Positions 50,592-59,071 of a DNA stretch of 64,000 nt are shown piece after piece. Source of the DNA: Bin87 sp965220505 (GTDB lineage: Bacteria; Chloroflexota; Dehalococcoidia; Lucifugimonadales; UBA3495). Each line of letters starts with the position of its first letter. Within the stretch, counting starts at the first letter, position 1. Below the pieces are notes generated by a model, which was given only the letters and a program-made list of their open reading frames with translations, searched no databases and was not told the origin of the DNA. The DNA is taken from NCBI GenBank assembly GCA_965220505.1, contig CBDCQE010000001.1, positions 1,488,001 through 1,552,000 of the forward strand, read 5' to 3'. Both the position numbers and the translations under genes were made by a program.

Positions 50592-50615
50592 AACGGACAG
50601 CGCGGCACAACGACA

Positions 50616-51032
50616 ATGAACTCCGAGGAAATCCGCTGGCATTATCGGTTCCGCAATTTTTCACGCGCCTACACCCTGCTCAGCGAGGCATTGGACCGGG
50701 AAGTTGAGGAACTGAATGAACTGGAGCGCGAGGGCGCCATCCAGCGGTTTGAGTACACTTTCCAACTGGCCTGGCTGACCCTCAAGGACCGGATGGAGTA
50801 CGGCGGTATCGTCTTCACCGAAGTAACGCCGCGCAACGTCATACAGCAGGCGTTTGTCGCCAGGCTGATTGACGACGCGGAAGTCTGGATCGACATGCTC
50901 GTTGACCGCAACTTGATGTCGCACACTTACGATTTCGCTCGGTTTCAATCGGTGCTGGAAAACGTCCGGCGGCGTTACCTGCCGGTTCTCGGCGACCTTT
51001 ATCAGCGGTTCGGCTTGGAGGCGCTGGGATGA
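50616..51032 (+). CDS. HEPN nuclease of a HEPN/MNT module (nucleotidyltransferase substrate-binding-like, HI0074 type)
   Basis: The 138-residue helical protein has RFRNFSRAYTLLSEAL, RFEYTFQLAWLTLKDRM and the Arg-x4-His motif in DRNLMSHTYD, which in active HEPN toxins is the RNase site. Its stop overlaps the start of the nucleotidyltransferase gene by four bases. In such pairs the MNT protein usually AMPylates and silences the HEPN toxin. Confidence 0.9.
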   Translation: MNSEEIRWHYRFRNFSRAYTLLSEALDREVEELNELEREGAIQRFEYTFQLAWLTLKDRMEYGGIVFTEVTPRNVIQQAFVARLIDDAEVWIDMLVDRNLMSHTYDFARFQSVLENVRRRYLPVLGDLYQRFGLEALG

Positions 51033-51340
51033 CGGGCGTTCCCGATATACCTGCCTCAACGTGGGAGAAAATGAACCAGGTTTTCGCCGACTACCCGGAG
51101 TTGACCGCAGTGACGTTGTTCGGTTCCCGGGCAACCGGCAAGGCGACGCCGCGTTCCGATTTCGACCTGGCAACCCACGGTATCACCGACCACTATCGCT
51201 TGGGCCGGTTGGCGCTGGACTTGGAAGACTTGAACATACCGCAGAAGTGCGATGTGCAAGCCTACGAGGACATCAAGCATGCACCGTTGAAACGCCACAT
51301 CGGCACCTTTGGGATCACCATCTACCGACGTGCGAACTGA
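51029..51340 (+). CDS. MNT-domain nucleotidyltransferase antitoxin
   Basis: The 103-residue protein has the minimal nucleotidyltransferase core VTLFGSRATGKATPRSDFDLA (GSx10DxD) and the later strand KCDVQAYEDI. It overlaps the HEPN gene upstream, making a HEPN/MNT toxin-antitoxin pair with toxin first. Confidence 0.9.
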   Translation: MTGVPDIPASTWEKMNQVFADYPELTAVTLFGSRATGKATPRSDFDLATHGITDHYRLGRLALDLEDLNIPQKCDVQAYEDIKHAPLKRHIGTFGITIYRRAN

Positions 51341-51367
51341 TCTCACCCACACCTGAGGAGCCACCCC

Positions 51368-52390
51368 ATGCGTGTTGTTTATTCCCTCCGATCCCGCGAC
51401 CTCAACGCCGTGGCCGCCGAGGCGGCGTGGGCGGAGTCCATGGGATACGACGGCGTTTCCACCAACGAGACTGCCCACGACCCATTCCTGCCCCTGGCCG
51501 TGGCGGCGACATCGACCAGTCGTGTGACGCTGGAAACGCACGTGGCAATCGCCTTCCCGCGCTCTCCCATGGTGGTCGCCTACACGGCGCGAGACCTCCA
51601 GGACAACAGCGGCGGGCGGTTCCGCCTCGGTTTGGGAACGCAGGTCAAAGGCCACATTGAGCGGAGGTTCTCCACTCGGTGGACCGGGTCTGCCGGGCCC
51701 CGCCTGCGGGAATACGTGCAATCTTTGCATGCCATCTGGAACTGCTGGGACACCGGCAGCAACCTGGAGTACGCCGGGGATTTCTACCAGTTCTCGCTGA
51801 TGACGCCGTTTTTCAGTCCCGGGCCAAGCGAGTACGCGCATCCCGAGGTGTACACCGCCGCCGTCAACGGATACAACTGCCTTGTGGCCGGAGAGTGCAG
51901 CGACGGCCTGATGTTGCACAGCCTGGTGTCCCCGGAGTACGTAAAGCAGGTGGTCCAGCCCAACGTCGCCGAGGGAGCGCGCCGAGCGGGCCGAAATGCC
52001 GAGGAGGTGTCCGTGGTCGGCGGGGGCTTCATCGTCACCGGGCCCAACCGTGCCGCCATCGCAGAAGCAGCCGAGGAGACCAAGCGTCGTATCGCATTCT
52101 ACTCATCCACGCGGACCTACTTCCCAGTGCTGGAATGCCACGGATTCGAGGACATCGGCAAGGAGCTGCACGTCATGTCCCGCGAGGGCAAATGGGCCGA
52201 AATGGGCGATCTGGTCACCGACGAGATGCTCAACGCCTTCGCCATCATCGGCGAGTACGACGAAATCCCCGGCATGTTCAAGGAGCGGTACGGCGGGCTG
52301 GTCGACGAGATGCACTTCTCCATTCAGACAACTACCGACGTCGAGCAGGGGCAGTTGCGACGTATAGTTCGCGAGTTGCAGGAGCAGTAG
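51368..52390 (+). CDS. LLM-class flavin-dependent (probably F420) oxidoreductase
   Basis: The 340-residue TIM-barrel protein opens MRVVYSLRSRDLNAVAAEAAWAESMGYDGVSTNET and contains LETHVAIAFPRSPMVVAYTARDLQDNSGGRFRLGLGTQVKGHIERRF, the luciferase-like pattern common in F420-dependent enzymes of Actinobacteria and Chloroflexota. Substrate unknown. GAGGAG lies before the ATG. The following nuclease-like gene starts ten bases later. Confidence 0.9.
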   Translation: MRVVYSLRSRDLNAVAAEAAWAESMGYDGVSTNETAHDPFLPLAVAATSTSRVTLETHVAIAFPRSPMVVAYTARDLQDNSGGRFRLGLGTQVKGHIERRFSTRWTGSAGPRLREYVQSLHAIWNCWDTGSNLEYAGDFYQFSLMTPFFSPGPSEYAHPEVYTAAVNGYNCLVAGECSDGLMLHSLVSPEYVKQVVQPNVAEGARRAGRNAEEVSVVGGGFIVTGPNRAAIAEAAEETKRRIAFYSSTRTYFPVLECHGFEDIGKELHVMSREGKWAEMGDLVTDEMLNAFAIIGEYDEIPGMFKERYGGLVDEMHFSIQTTTDVEQGQLRRIVRELQEQ

Positions 52391-52399
52391 GCTGCACCC

Positions 52400-53188
52400 A
52401 TGGGAGAAGCGTCCGCGGTTTCGTCCCTGGATACCGCACGGTTCAAGCTCGGCAGCGAATCGGACCTGGCGTACAGGCTGAAATGGGAAGCCTGGGAATG
52501 GCTTTATTCCGAAGCACGCTGCCGGTGCATCGGCCTCGAGGTGAGGCTGCAAGGGCCCTGGGGTTCGGTGGTGGACGTGGTAGGAGTCGGACCGGGCAAC
52601 GCCATATACGTAGTGGAAGTCAAGGCATCACGAGCGGATTTCGCACGGGATAACCACACCGAAGCCGACATCCATCGTCTGCGAAGGCGCCAGGCCGCTC
52701 TCAAGCGACGGATTGAACTGGCCCGCGCGCCCGGTTACCGGTCCTGGAACGGTGACAGCAATCGGCTGGAGCAAGAGGCCGAGAGGTTGCAGGAACGGTT
52801 GGCGACGGTCTCAACCAAATTCCACAACCCGCGTTTCCTCAGCATCGCCGACTACCATTACATCATGGCGCCCCGAGGTGTGGTGCTGACCGAAATGATC
52901 CCTTCAGAATGGGGTCTTCTTGAGCCGGGTCCCACCGAAATCGTTGCGGCGCCAGTCAAAGCTATCCGCAAAAACACAGGCATCGTTTCAAACGTGCTGC
53001 GCGCTGTGGCCCGGGCCAACGCCACTGCCATGATGCGGGCGCACGGGGTGACATTTGGTACGGAGGGTGCGACCTTCCCACGATCACGTTGCAGCGAAAA
53101 AATTTCCCGACTCGATCCCACGCCGCCGGTCGAAAACACGGCTGCTACACGCCCCCCGGAGGATGAACATGCCAGAAGTCACCATTGA
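52400..53188 (+). CDS. PD-(D/E)XK nuclease-like protein (MmcB-like)
   Basis: The 262-residue protein has a nuclease-like core SVVDVVGVGPGNAIYVVEVKASRADFARD (Asp ... Glu-x-Lys), about residues 54-83, as in MmcB/DUF2161-type DNA repair proteins. A basic coiled helix follows (RLRRRQAALKRRIELAR...RLEQEAERLQERL) and a ~70-residue C-terminal region that looks disordered. Its last 20 bases overlap the next gene. Role in DNA repair is inferred. Confidence 0.75.
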   Translation: MGEASAVSSLDTARFKLGSESDLAYRLKWEAWEWLYSEARCRCIGLEVRLQGPWGSVVDVVGVGPGNAIYVVEVKASRADFARDNHTEADIHRLRRRQAALKRRIELARAPGYRSWNGDSNRLEQEAERLQERLATVSTKFHNPRFLSIADYHYIMAPRGVVLTEMIPSEWGLLEPGPTEIVAAPVKAIRKNTGIVSNVLRAVARANATAMMRAHGVTFGTEGATFPRSRCSEKISRLDPTPPVENTAATRPPEDEHARSHH

Positions 53189-53771
53189 TCCCAGGAACAC
53201 TGCGCTGCTGATTCAGGACATGCAGAACGAGTTGATCAAGGGCGGCGCGATGCCGGTCCAACCCCTCTCCGGCGCGGAGATCATAGCGAATAGCGTCCGC
53301 CTGCTGGAAAAGGCCCGGGCATCGGGCATCGCAGTGATCTACGTGGTGGTGAACCGCCGACCGGATCGTCGTGACGCTCCACGGCCACCATTCGGAGCGC
53401 CCGCCAGCGCAGCCGATGCGGGTCCCCGCCTCACCGCGGGGACTCACGATGCCGAGGTAGTGGACGAACTAGCTCCGCGACCGGAGGACCCGGTCGTGAT
53501 CAAGCATACGACAAGCCCGTTCAACACAACCGACATCGAAGTCTATCTTCGCCGGTTCGGTATAACCACTCTGATCCTTACGGGATATTCGACCACCGGC
53601 GTGGTGGAAGGTTCGCTGCGAGACGCCCGAGACAAAGACTATGATTGCATCGTCGTTCGGGACTGTTGCGCGGCCGGCACCGCCGCCGAGCACGACGTGT
53701 GCATGGACATCATCTTCCCGCGCATGGCCTGGGTGGCCACGGCGGACGAGGTGATAGCCGCTATCGTCTAG
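53169..53771 (+). CDS. Isochorismatase-like hydrolase lacking the catalytic cysteine
   Basis: The 200-residue protein (ATG 53169, six bases after GGAGG) has TALLIQDMQNELI with the acid Asp and PVVIKHTTSPF with the Lys. The nucleophile loop reads LTGYSTTGVVEGSLRDA where family enzymes have TGxxTxxCVxxTxRDA, so the Cys position is Val. YecD-type members also lack this Cys. It is thus either a binding protein or a hydrolase using another residue. Confidence 0.85.
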   Translation: MPEVTIDPRNTALLIQDMQNELIKGGAMPVQPLSGAEIIANSVRLLEKARASGIAVIYVVVNRRPDRRDAPRPPFGAPASAADAGPRLTAGTHDAEVVDELAPRPEDPVVIKHTTSPFNTTDIEVYLRRFGITTLILTGYSTTGVVEGSLRDARDKDYDCIVVRDCCAAGTAAEHDVCMDIIFPRMAWVATADEVIAAIV

Positions 53772-53774
53772 CTG

Positions 53775-54482
53775 CTATGCTCCTGGCCGCGGTGTACGGT
53801 CTTCGAGTTCGTACCAGTACACTTGGCCGCTATCGATAAGGTCCTGGATCCCCCGGTCGTTGCGGATGCTGGCGACGGCCGGGTGGGCAGGACGTCCGGT
53901 GAACCGGGTCAGGAAGCCGGCGTTGCGGATGGCGCGGCCTGTGTCACGCCTGTCCGCGGTGTAAGAGACTTCCATTGCGATGTAATGGATAGTCTCGTCC
54001 CCGTCGGCGGCTTCGATAACCAGGTCGGCGAGGCGGAAGCTGCGCAGTTCTCCGGTCTCCAGATCGACAGTGTCGTTGCTGGCTACCATCGCAAGCAAAT
54101 CGCTGATATTGAGTGTTCGGATAAATTTATATCCCATATCGTGAGCGATACCCTCAGCATCTCTGACGGTTTTGCTAATGGCATGATTATCTTTCATCTC
54201 GGAAATATCGCCCTCCATTCTCGCAAATCGCTGGTCAGTTCGGGCCATAAAGCCTTCCACCGTGGCGTTGAACTGGCGCTGCCCCTCGTTAAACTGCCGC
54301 TGCTCGTCAATGAACGGCTCGGTTTTCTCAATGAACTGCTCAGTTTTTGCCACGAACCTGTCGAAGCGGGCCGGCAGGCTGAGTAGCTCCTCGGTGAGGA
54401 TTTCGCGCCGTACTTCCGCCCTCCACTCCGGGTTTTCGCGGAGTACGCGCAGTAGGTCGTCGCTGGTGTGAATGATGACCAT
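53775..54482 (-). CDS. Coiled-coil plus PD-(D/E)XK-like domain protein of unknown function
   Basis: The 235-residue protein begins with a short helical domain (DDLLRVLRENPEWRAEVRREILTEELLSLP), then heptad-like repeats (FVAKTEQFIEKTEPFIDEQRQFNEGQRQFNATVEGF, about 40-95). The ~120-residue C-terminal domain has LADLVIEAADGDETIHYIAMEVSYTADRRDTGRAIRNAGFL, which looks like the Asp...Glu-x-Ser core of DUF3782-type nuclease-like proteins. Such genes are multicopy in filamentous bacteria and of unknown role. It converges on the isochorismatase-like gene, three bases away. Confidence 0.65.
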   Translation of the reverse strand: MVIIHTSDDLLRVLRENPEWRAEVRREILTEELLSLPARFDRFVAKTEQFIEKTEPFIDEQRQFNEGQRQFNATVEGFMARTDQRFARMEGDISEMKDNHAISKTVRDAEGIAHDMGYKFIRTLNISDLLAMVASNDTVDLETGELRSFRLADLVIEAADGDETIHYIAMEVSYTADRRDTGRAIRNAGFLTRFTGRPAHPAVASIRNDRGIQDLIDSGQVYWYELEDRTPRPGA

Positions 54483-54524
54483 GACTAGATTCCCGTGGCT
54501 TCCATTATACGTGTGACGGGCGAG

Positions 54525-55337
54525 CTAACGGTTCAGCAGCCACCAATCGTCGGTGCCGAGGTTGAAGTCGATGCGTCGGAACCCTTCTGCGAAAGGAACG
54601 CCGCAACGCTCACCCTGTAGTCGGCAACCTTCAGTCATGCGATCCAGGCGTTGGGACCTGGTGCGGGCGCTAATTTGGGACGCGTGCTGGCTGAGGGCCT
54701 CGGCTTTCCGGAGTATGTGCTCCTCGGTGATTGAGATGAAAGTGTCCGGCCGCTCGGACCCCCAAAGCAGGGCCTCCCGGACCCGGTGCGGCTCCAATCC
54801 TTCTTCCTCGATCTGCTCCGGAAAATCCTGCCAGCTCCACGCGTATGAGAACGCCGCGTCCAGAGCCGCCTGGCCGCTGTGCCGGTGGTCACGGTGGGTG
54901 TGCGACGTGACGCGATAGGGGTCGATACCGAACACCACCTCGGGTTTGTGCCGCCTGATTTCGCGAACGACCTGTCCGCGATACGCGTGCGTGTCCTCCA
55001 GCTCACCGTCGCCGTAACGGAGAAATACGACCTCGGAGACACCGAGCACGTTGGCGGCATTCTGCTGCTCAATCTCCCGGGTCGCGGCCAGCGACTCGGG
55101 GGTAAACGAGCGGTCCCCGGTACCCTTGTTGCCGTTGGTGCACATCAGGATGACCACTTTGGTTCCCGATTCGGCGATCCACTTGGCCATGGTCGCACCG
55201 CACCCGCCCTCGGCGTCGTCGGGATGGGGCGTGACCACCAGGGCGCTGCGCGGCGCTTCGGTCATCACCCGTGGCTCGGGGGCGTACTCCTGATTGGGAT
55301 ATCCCCATCCATCGATCCCGTGCGGTCTGCTGCTCAT
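54525..55337 (-). CDS. PIG-L/LmbE-type zinc-dependent deacetylase
   Basis: The 270-residue protein has the zinc site in VVTPHPDDAEGGCGATMAKW (HPDD) and TSHTHRDHRHSGQAALDAAF (HxDH). These enzymes remove N-acetyl groups from sugars, for example in mycothiol- or bacillithiol-like pathways; the substrate here is unknown. GGAG precedes the ATG by a few bases. Confidence 0.92.
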   Translation of the reverse strand: MSSRPHGIDGWGYPNQEYAPEPRVMTEAPRSALVVTPHPDDAEGGCGATMAKWIAESGTKVVILMCTNGNKGTGDRSFTPESLAATREIEQQNAANVLGVSEVVFLRYGDGELEDTHAYRGQVVREIRRHKPEVVFGIDPYRVTSHTHRDHRHSGQAALDAAFSYAWSWQDFPEQIEEEGLEPHRVREALLWGSERPDTFISITEEHILRKAEALSQHASQISARTRSQRLDRMTEGCRLQGERCGVPFAEGFRRIDFNLGTDDWWLLNR

Positions 55338-55435
55338 ATCGTCGCTCCATCGTGTTGGAATGGGTAGGGGCGAATAAAAATTCGCCCCTGGGTCGTCTCG
55401 ATTCCGGCTGTGCGCGCCGCGCGGATGCGCCAGGC

Positions 55436-56854
55436 CTAACCGCCGAGGTGGAACACCACCATCTTGAGCTCGGTCATCTCCTCGATGGCGTAGGCAGGTC
55501 CTTCCTTCCCCATCCCGCTGTCCTTGAGCCCGCCGTAAGGCATGACGTCAGCGCGCCACTGTGGGGAAGAATTGATGTGCAGGTTGCCGGAGTGGACTTC
55601 CTGGGCGAATTTCATGGCCCAGTCCACGTTCTGGGTGAAGATGCCTGCCGACAGGCCGAAGCGCGTATCGTTGGCCTTGGCGATGGCATCGTCGATATCG
55701 TCAAAGGCGCTGACCGCGACGGCGGGGCCGAACAGTTCCTCGCGGGAGATGAGCATCTCCGGACGGGCGTCGGCCACCACGGTAGCCGTGTGCAGCGTTC
55801 CCTGGCGGTCGCCGCCAGCGATGACGCGGGCGCCCTGCCCAACGGCCTCGGCGATCCAACTCTCGACCCTGGCGGCGTCGGTCTCCCGTATCATCGGACC
55901 CATCTTGACGTCTTCATCGAAGGGATTGCCGACGCTGAACTCCTGCGTGGGCTGCACCAGGGCGTCGAGCAGGTCGGCGTAGATGGTGCGCGCTGCGAAG
56001 ACCCGCTGCGTGGAGATGCACACCTGGCCCGCATTGGCAAATCCGCTGGAGACGGTGGCGGCCGCAACTTTCTCAATGTCGGCGTCGGACATGATGATCA
56101 GGGGGCTATTGGACCCCAGTTCCATCGTCACCTTCTTGATGCCGGCATTGCGGCAAATCTGGTCGCCCACTTCCATGCTGCCGGTGAATGTGATTTTGCG
56201 CACGTCGGAAGAACCGGTGATGGCATCGCCGATCTCCGCGCCGGAACCGGTGATGGTCTGGATGGCTTCTTCGGGCAGTCCAGCTTCCAGCAGGATCTCG
56301 GTTAGCTTCAGTGCGGACAGCGGAGTGTCACCGGCGGGTTTCAGGATGACGGCGTTTCCGCCGGCCAGGGCCGGCCCCACCTTGTGGCACACGAGGTTCA
56401 GTGGGAAGTTGAACGGCGCGATCGCGGCCACAACCCCCACGGGCACGCGGATGGTGAAGCCAAACTGATTGACCACCCCAGGAGCCGAGTCCAGGGGGAC
56501 GGTCTCGCCGTGCAGGCGCTTGGCCTCTTCGGCGGACAGGGTGATGGTCTGGACGGCACGCTGGACCTCGGCGCGGCCTTCGGCGATGACTTTGCCCTCT
56601 TCGCGGGTAATCGTCTCCGCCAGGTCGTCGGCCCGCTCTTCCATGAGGTCGGCGGCGCGCTTGAGAATCGTGTATCGGCGGTGGGCGGGCAGTTTGGCCA
56701 TCACGGCCGCGCCGCGCACCGCACTGGCGATGGCAGCCTGCACGTCGGCGGATGAGCCGCGCGGGACGGTGTCGAACGCCGATTGGTCAAAGGGATTGAT
56801 GACAGGCATCTTTTCATCGCGGTCGACCCACTCGCCGCAGATGTACATGCGCAT
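55436..56854 (-). CDS. NAD(P)-dependent aldehyde dehydrogenase
   Basis: The 472-residue protein (ATG 56854 after AGGAG) has ICGEWVD at the start, PFNFPLNLVCHKVGPALAGGNAVILKPA, the general-base Glu in VTMELGSNSPLIIM, and the catalytic Cys in SSGFANAGQVCISTQRV. The wording is close to non-phosphorylating glyceraldehyde-3-phosphate/lactaldehyde dehydrogenases. Substrate unknown. A longer frame to 56920 lacks a ribosome binding site. Confidence 0.93.
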   Translation of the reverse strand: MRMYICGEWVDRDEKMPVINPFDQSAFDTVPRGSSADVQAAIASAVRGAAVMAKLPAHRRYTILKRAADLMEERADDLAETITREEGKVIAEGRAEVQRAVQTITLSAEEAKRLHGETVPLDSAPGVVNQFGFTIRVPVGVVAAIAPFNFPLNLVCHKVGPALAGGNAVILKPAGDTPLSALKLTEILLEAGLPEEAIQTITGSGAEIGDAITGSSDVRKITFTGSMEVGDQICRNAGIKKVTMELGSNSPLIIMSDADIEKVAAATVSSGFANAGQVCISTQRVFAARTIYADLLDALVQPTQEFSVGNPFDEDVKMGPMIRETDAARVESWIAEAVGQGARVIAGGDRQGTLHTATVVADARPEMLISREELFGPAVAVSAFDDIDDAIAKANDTRFGLSAGIFTQNVDWAMKFAQEVHSGNLHINSSPQWRADVMPYGGLKDSGMGKEGPAYAIEEMTELKMVVFHLGG

Positions 56855-56944
56855 GGTGAAACTCCTAATTCGGGAACCGGAATAAGCACGCCCCGCGTGG
56901 TGCGCGGCGGCCGCGACCATTGTACTACACGAGCCCGGGCCCGA

Positions 56945-57634
56945 TTATTCGGCTTCGGTCTTGACCTCGCCCTCGCCGAGGACAATGCTGCGCCCGGTGT
57001 TGGTCACCTTGTAGTGGCCGGACAGGCCGGGTATGCGCTCCAGCCACCGAAACTTGGTGCGGGCGGCGTTGCGCAGCGTCTGCACGAAGCTGTGCGGAAT
57101 CGGCCAACCGGCCAGCGTGAACAGGTGAGCCAGGCTGTCGGGATCGACGCTGGCGATGTTCAGGTATCGGTGGGCTGCCTCGGCGGCTACCACCACCCGA
57201 CGCATGTCGCCCAAGGGGTTGACTCGCTGACAAAAGGCGATGTACTCGTGCTCGGACGGAGTCATCGTTTCGGCGGCCAGAGTTGGGGCCCGTGCGGGTT
57301 CACCATTCGGCGCGGCGGTGGCCGACGATGGTGGAGGGGCAATTTGCACGACGGTAGCTGCGGGTGTGATCGGGGGCGCTCCGTTGATTTCCGCGGCGAC
57401 AACCGCAGCGCGCTGCGGTTCGGTCACATGCTGGATTGAGCCATTGGGCGCCGAATGCCCGTTGGAATGCGGGGGCGGTTCGGCCGGCTTGGCAATGGGT
57501 GCGTCCGCTGATGCCCCGTTGGCCCCGGTGAGCTGCGGCATGAACGAATAAAGGACTTCGCGAACAAGTCCAGCATCGTCAGACTCAATGCATATCTGAC
57601 CGCCGGCTGGCAGCGTGATACTGAGCTTATTCAT
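56945..57634 (-). CDS. Unknown protein with Pro/Ala-rich linker and helical C-terminal domain
   Basis: The 229-residue protein starts with a ~35-residue strand-helix segment (MNKLSITLPAGGQICIESDDAGLVREVLYSFMPQL), then about 90 residues rich in Pro, Ala and Asn, and a ~100-residue C-terminal domain (EYIAFCQRVNPLGDMRRVVVAAEAAHRYLNI...WLERIPGLSGHYKVTNTGRSIVLGE) whose end looks like a winged helix. Function unknown. The ATG is preceded by no strong Shine-Dalgarno. Confidence 0.65.
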   Translation of the reverse strand: MNKLSITLPAGGQICIESDDAGLVREVLYSFMPQLTGANGASADAPIAKPAEPPPHSNGHSAPNGSIQHVTEPQRAAVVAAEINGAPPITPAATVVQIAPPPSSATAAPNGEPARAPTLAAETMTPSEHEYIAFCQRVNPLGDMRRVVVAAEAAHRYLNIASVDPDSLAHLFTLAGWPIPHSFVQTLRNAARTKFRWLERIPGLSGHYKVTNTGRSIVLGEGEVKTEAE

Positions 57635-57733
57635 TCGACCCAGCCTCTACACCAAGGAACCCAAGGGCGTCCGCGCGCCGGCTCAATGGTAAAGTACCGT
57701 CGGGGTATATGGCAACAAAGACTGCTGCCAAGT

Positions 57734-58147
57734 TCAGTCGAAACGTATCACCTGCAAATCGGGAAGATTGCCGAAATCGCGGTCGTGGGACAAGACCGGG
57801 CAGTTCAGCAAAACGGCGGTGGCCGCAATCCAGGCGTCAGCCGCATGCAACTCACGCCCGCGGCGACGACTGTCGGCCCGCAGACGCGCGCAGATGTTGA
57901 CCAATTCCAGGTCGTATCCCACCATTTCGTAGGTGGCATCTACATACTGAAAGAGTTCATCTCTCCGTCGCTGGCCCCAATTTGTAACCAAGACTCCGAA
58001 CAGCAACTCCTCGTAGGTTTGGAACGATACGACGGCACGGTGATTTTTCATCCGTTTGATGTAGCGCGACCCAACCGGGTCGTTTCGGTAGATGTACGAG
58101 ACCACATTGGTATCCACGACAACGGGCGTTTGCGTCTCAGATGTCAT
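57734..58147 (-). CDS. PIN-domain ribonuclease toxin (VapC-like)
   Basis: The 137-residue protein has the PIN acidic residues: Asp12 in VVVDTNVVSYI, Glu in SFQTYEELLFG, Asp in ELHAADAWIAATAVLL and Asp in LSHDRDFGNLP. Its ATG overlaps the stop of the upstream gene (ATGA), so the two are coupled. The partner is much larger than a usual VapB antitoxin. Confidence 0.92.
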   Translation of the reverse strand: MTSETQTPVVVDTNVVSYIYRNDPVGSRYIKRMKNHRAVVSFQTYEELLFGVLVTNWGQRRRDELFQYVDATYEMVGYDLELVNICARLRADSRRRGRELHAADAWIAATAVLLNCPVLSHDRDFGNLPDLQVIRFD

Positions 58148-58995
58148 ATATCGCGAGCCTCGTGGATAACCTGGATAAACGCTTCGATATCGACAGGGTC
58201 ATCGTCATCGTGATCGTAGAAACCCGTGGCCGCATCCGGATCGAAAATTAACGGCTCGCGGGCGTAGAATTCATCGCGTACGGACTGCTCGGCAACTATT
58301 TCCCTCACAGTGACGTCTTGCCATTCGTCGTTGGTGTTGAAGCGTCCAGTCCCCCGGACCATTACGTACCGCGTGGCGTACTCACGGAACAGGTCGTTCA
58401 ATGCAATCCCGAACCGGAGGTAGACGGGAGATTCGCCGTAATTGTGCAACTCAGCGGTACGCGAACTCCAATTGACTTCCAACAGGCGGCCGCGCAGCGA
58501 GATTTCCGTTTCCGAATCCGGCAGGACAGCCCCTCGTGTCCGACTCCGGGTTCGCATCGTACGTGGGATCGTCACCTGCCGGCCGTTCTGCAAGTCGTCC
58601 AACCGGACTCGGTGCACATCGGGAGACAAATTGGTACCGATAGCGTTCAGAGTGTCAATGACTTCTGGTGGCAACGCCCCATCACCTTCGCCAGACCATT
58701 CGAAGATAGCTTCCAGCGCATCTACCCCAAAATCTTTCCCGCCGTGCCTGGTGCGCCTGGGCGACAAGGCTAGCGTGGTACCAAATGACCCGGGGAATAC
58801 GGCCAGCAACCTCAACGAAATCTGTTCTCTCAGCCATTGCGGAGGCCGGCCTCGGGTTTCAACCCCGGCCAGATGCGATGCCATCTGCCGCACCGCATTC
58901 TGAACGCTCCTGAAGGCCGCGTTCAAGTCCTGGAGGGAAACCCCATCAGCTGTGTTTGGCCCCTCAAAAACGATGTTTATTTTGTCGGTGGCCAC
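58144..58995 (-). CDS. Large unknown partner coupled to a PIN toxin
   Basis: The 283-residue protein is read from GTG 58995, six bases after AAGGAG; a longer frame to 59100 would overlap the mgtE 3' end. It opens ATDKINIVFEGPNTADGVSLQDLNAAFRSVQNAVRQMASHLAG, contains ISLRLLAVFPGSFGTTLALSPRR and a beta-rich middle (SLRGRLLEVNWSSRTAELHNYGESPVYLRFG), and ends in an acidic helix DDDDPVDIEAFIQVIHEARDI. That last helix is a plausible toxin-binding element. I do not recognise the family; an antitoxin role is inferred only from coupling to the PIN gene. Confidence 0.75.
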   Translation of the reverse strand: MATDKINIVFEGPNTADGVSLQDLNAAFRSVQNAVRQMASHLAGVETRGRPPQWLREQISLRLLAVFPGSFGTTLALSPRRTRHGGKDFGVDALEAIFEWSGEGDGALPPEVIDTLNAIGTNLSPDVHRVRLDDLQNGRQVTIPRTMRTRSRTRGAVLPDSETEISLRGRLLEVNWSSRTAELHNYGESPVYLRFGIALNDLFREYATRYVMVRGTGRFNTNDEWQDVTVREIVAEQSVRDEFYAREPLIFDPDAATGFYDHDDDDPVDIEAFIQVIHEARDI

Positions 58996-59071
58996 TACCT
59001 GCTCCTTAAGCGAGAGACCTACGCCTAGTTGATAAACCTTATCACAACACGCCATCCTTCGGGTGAGCAAC

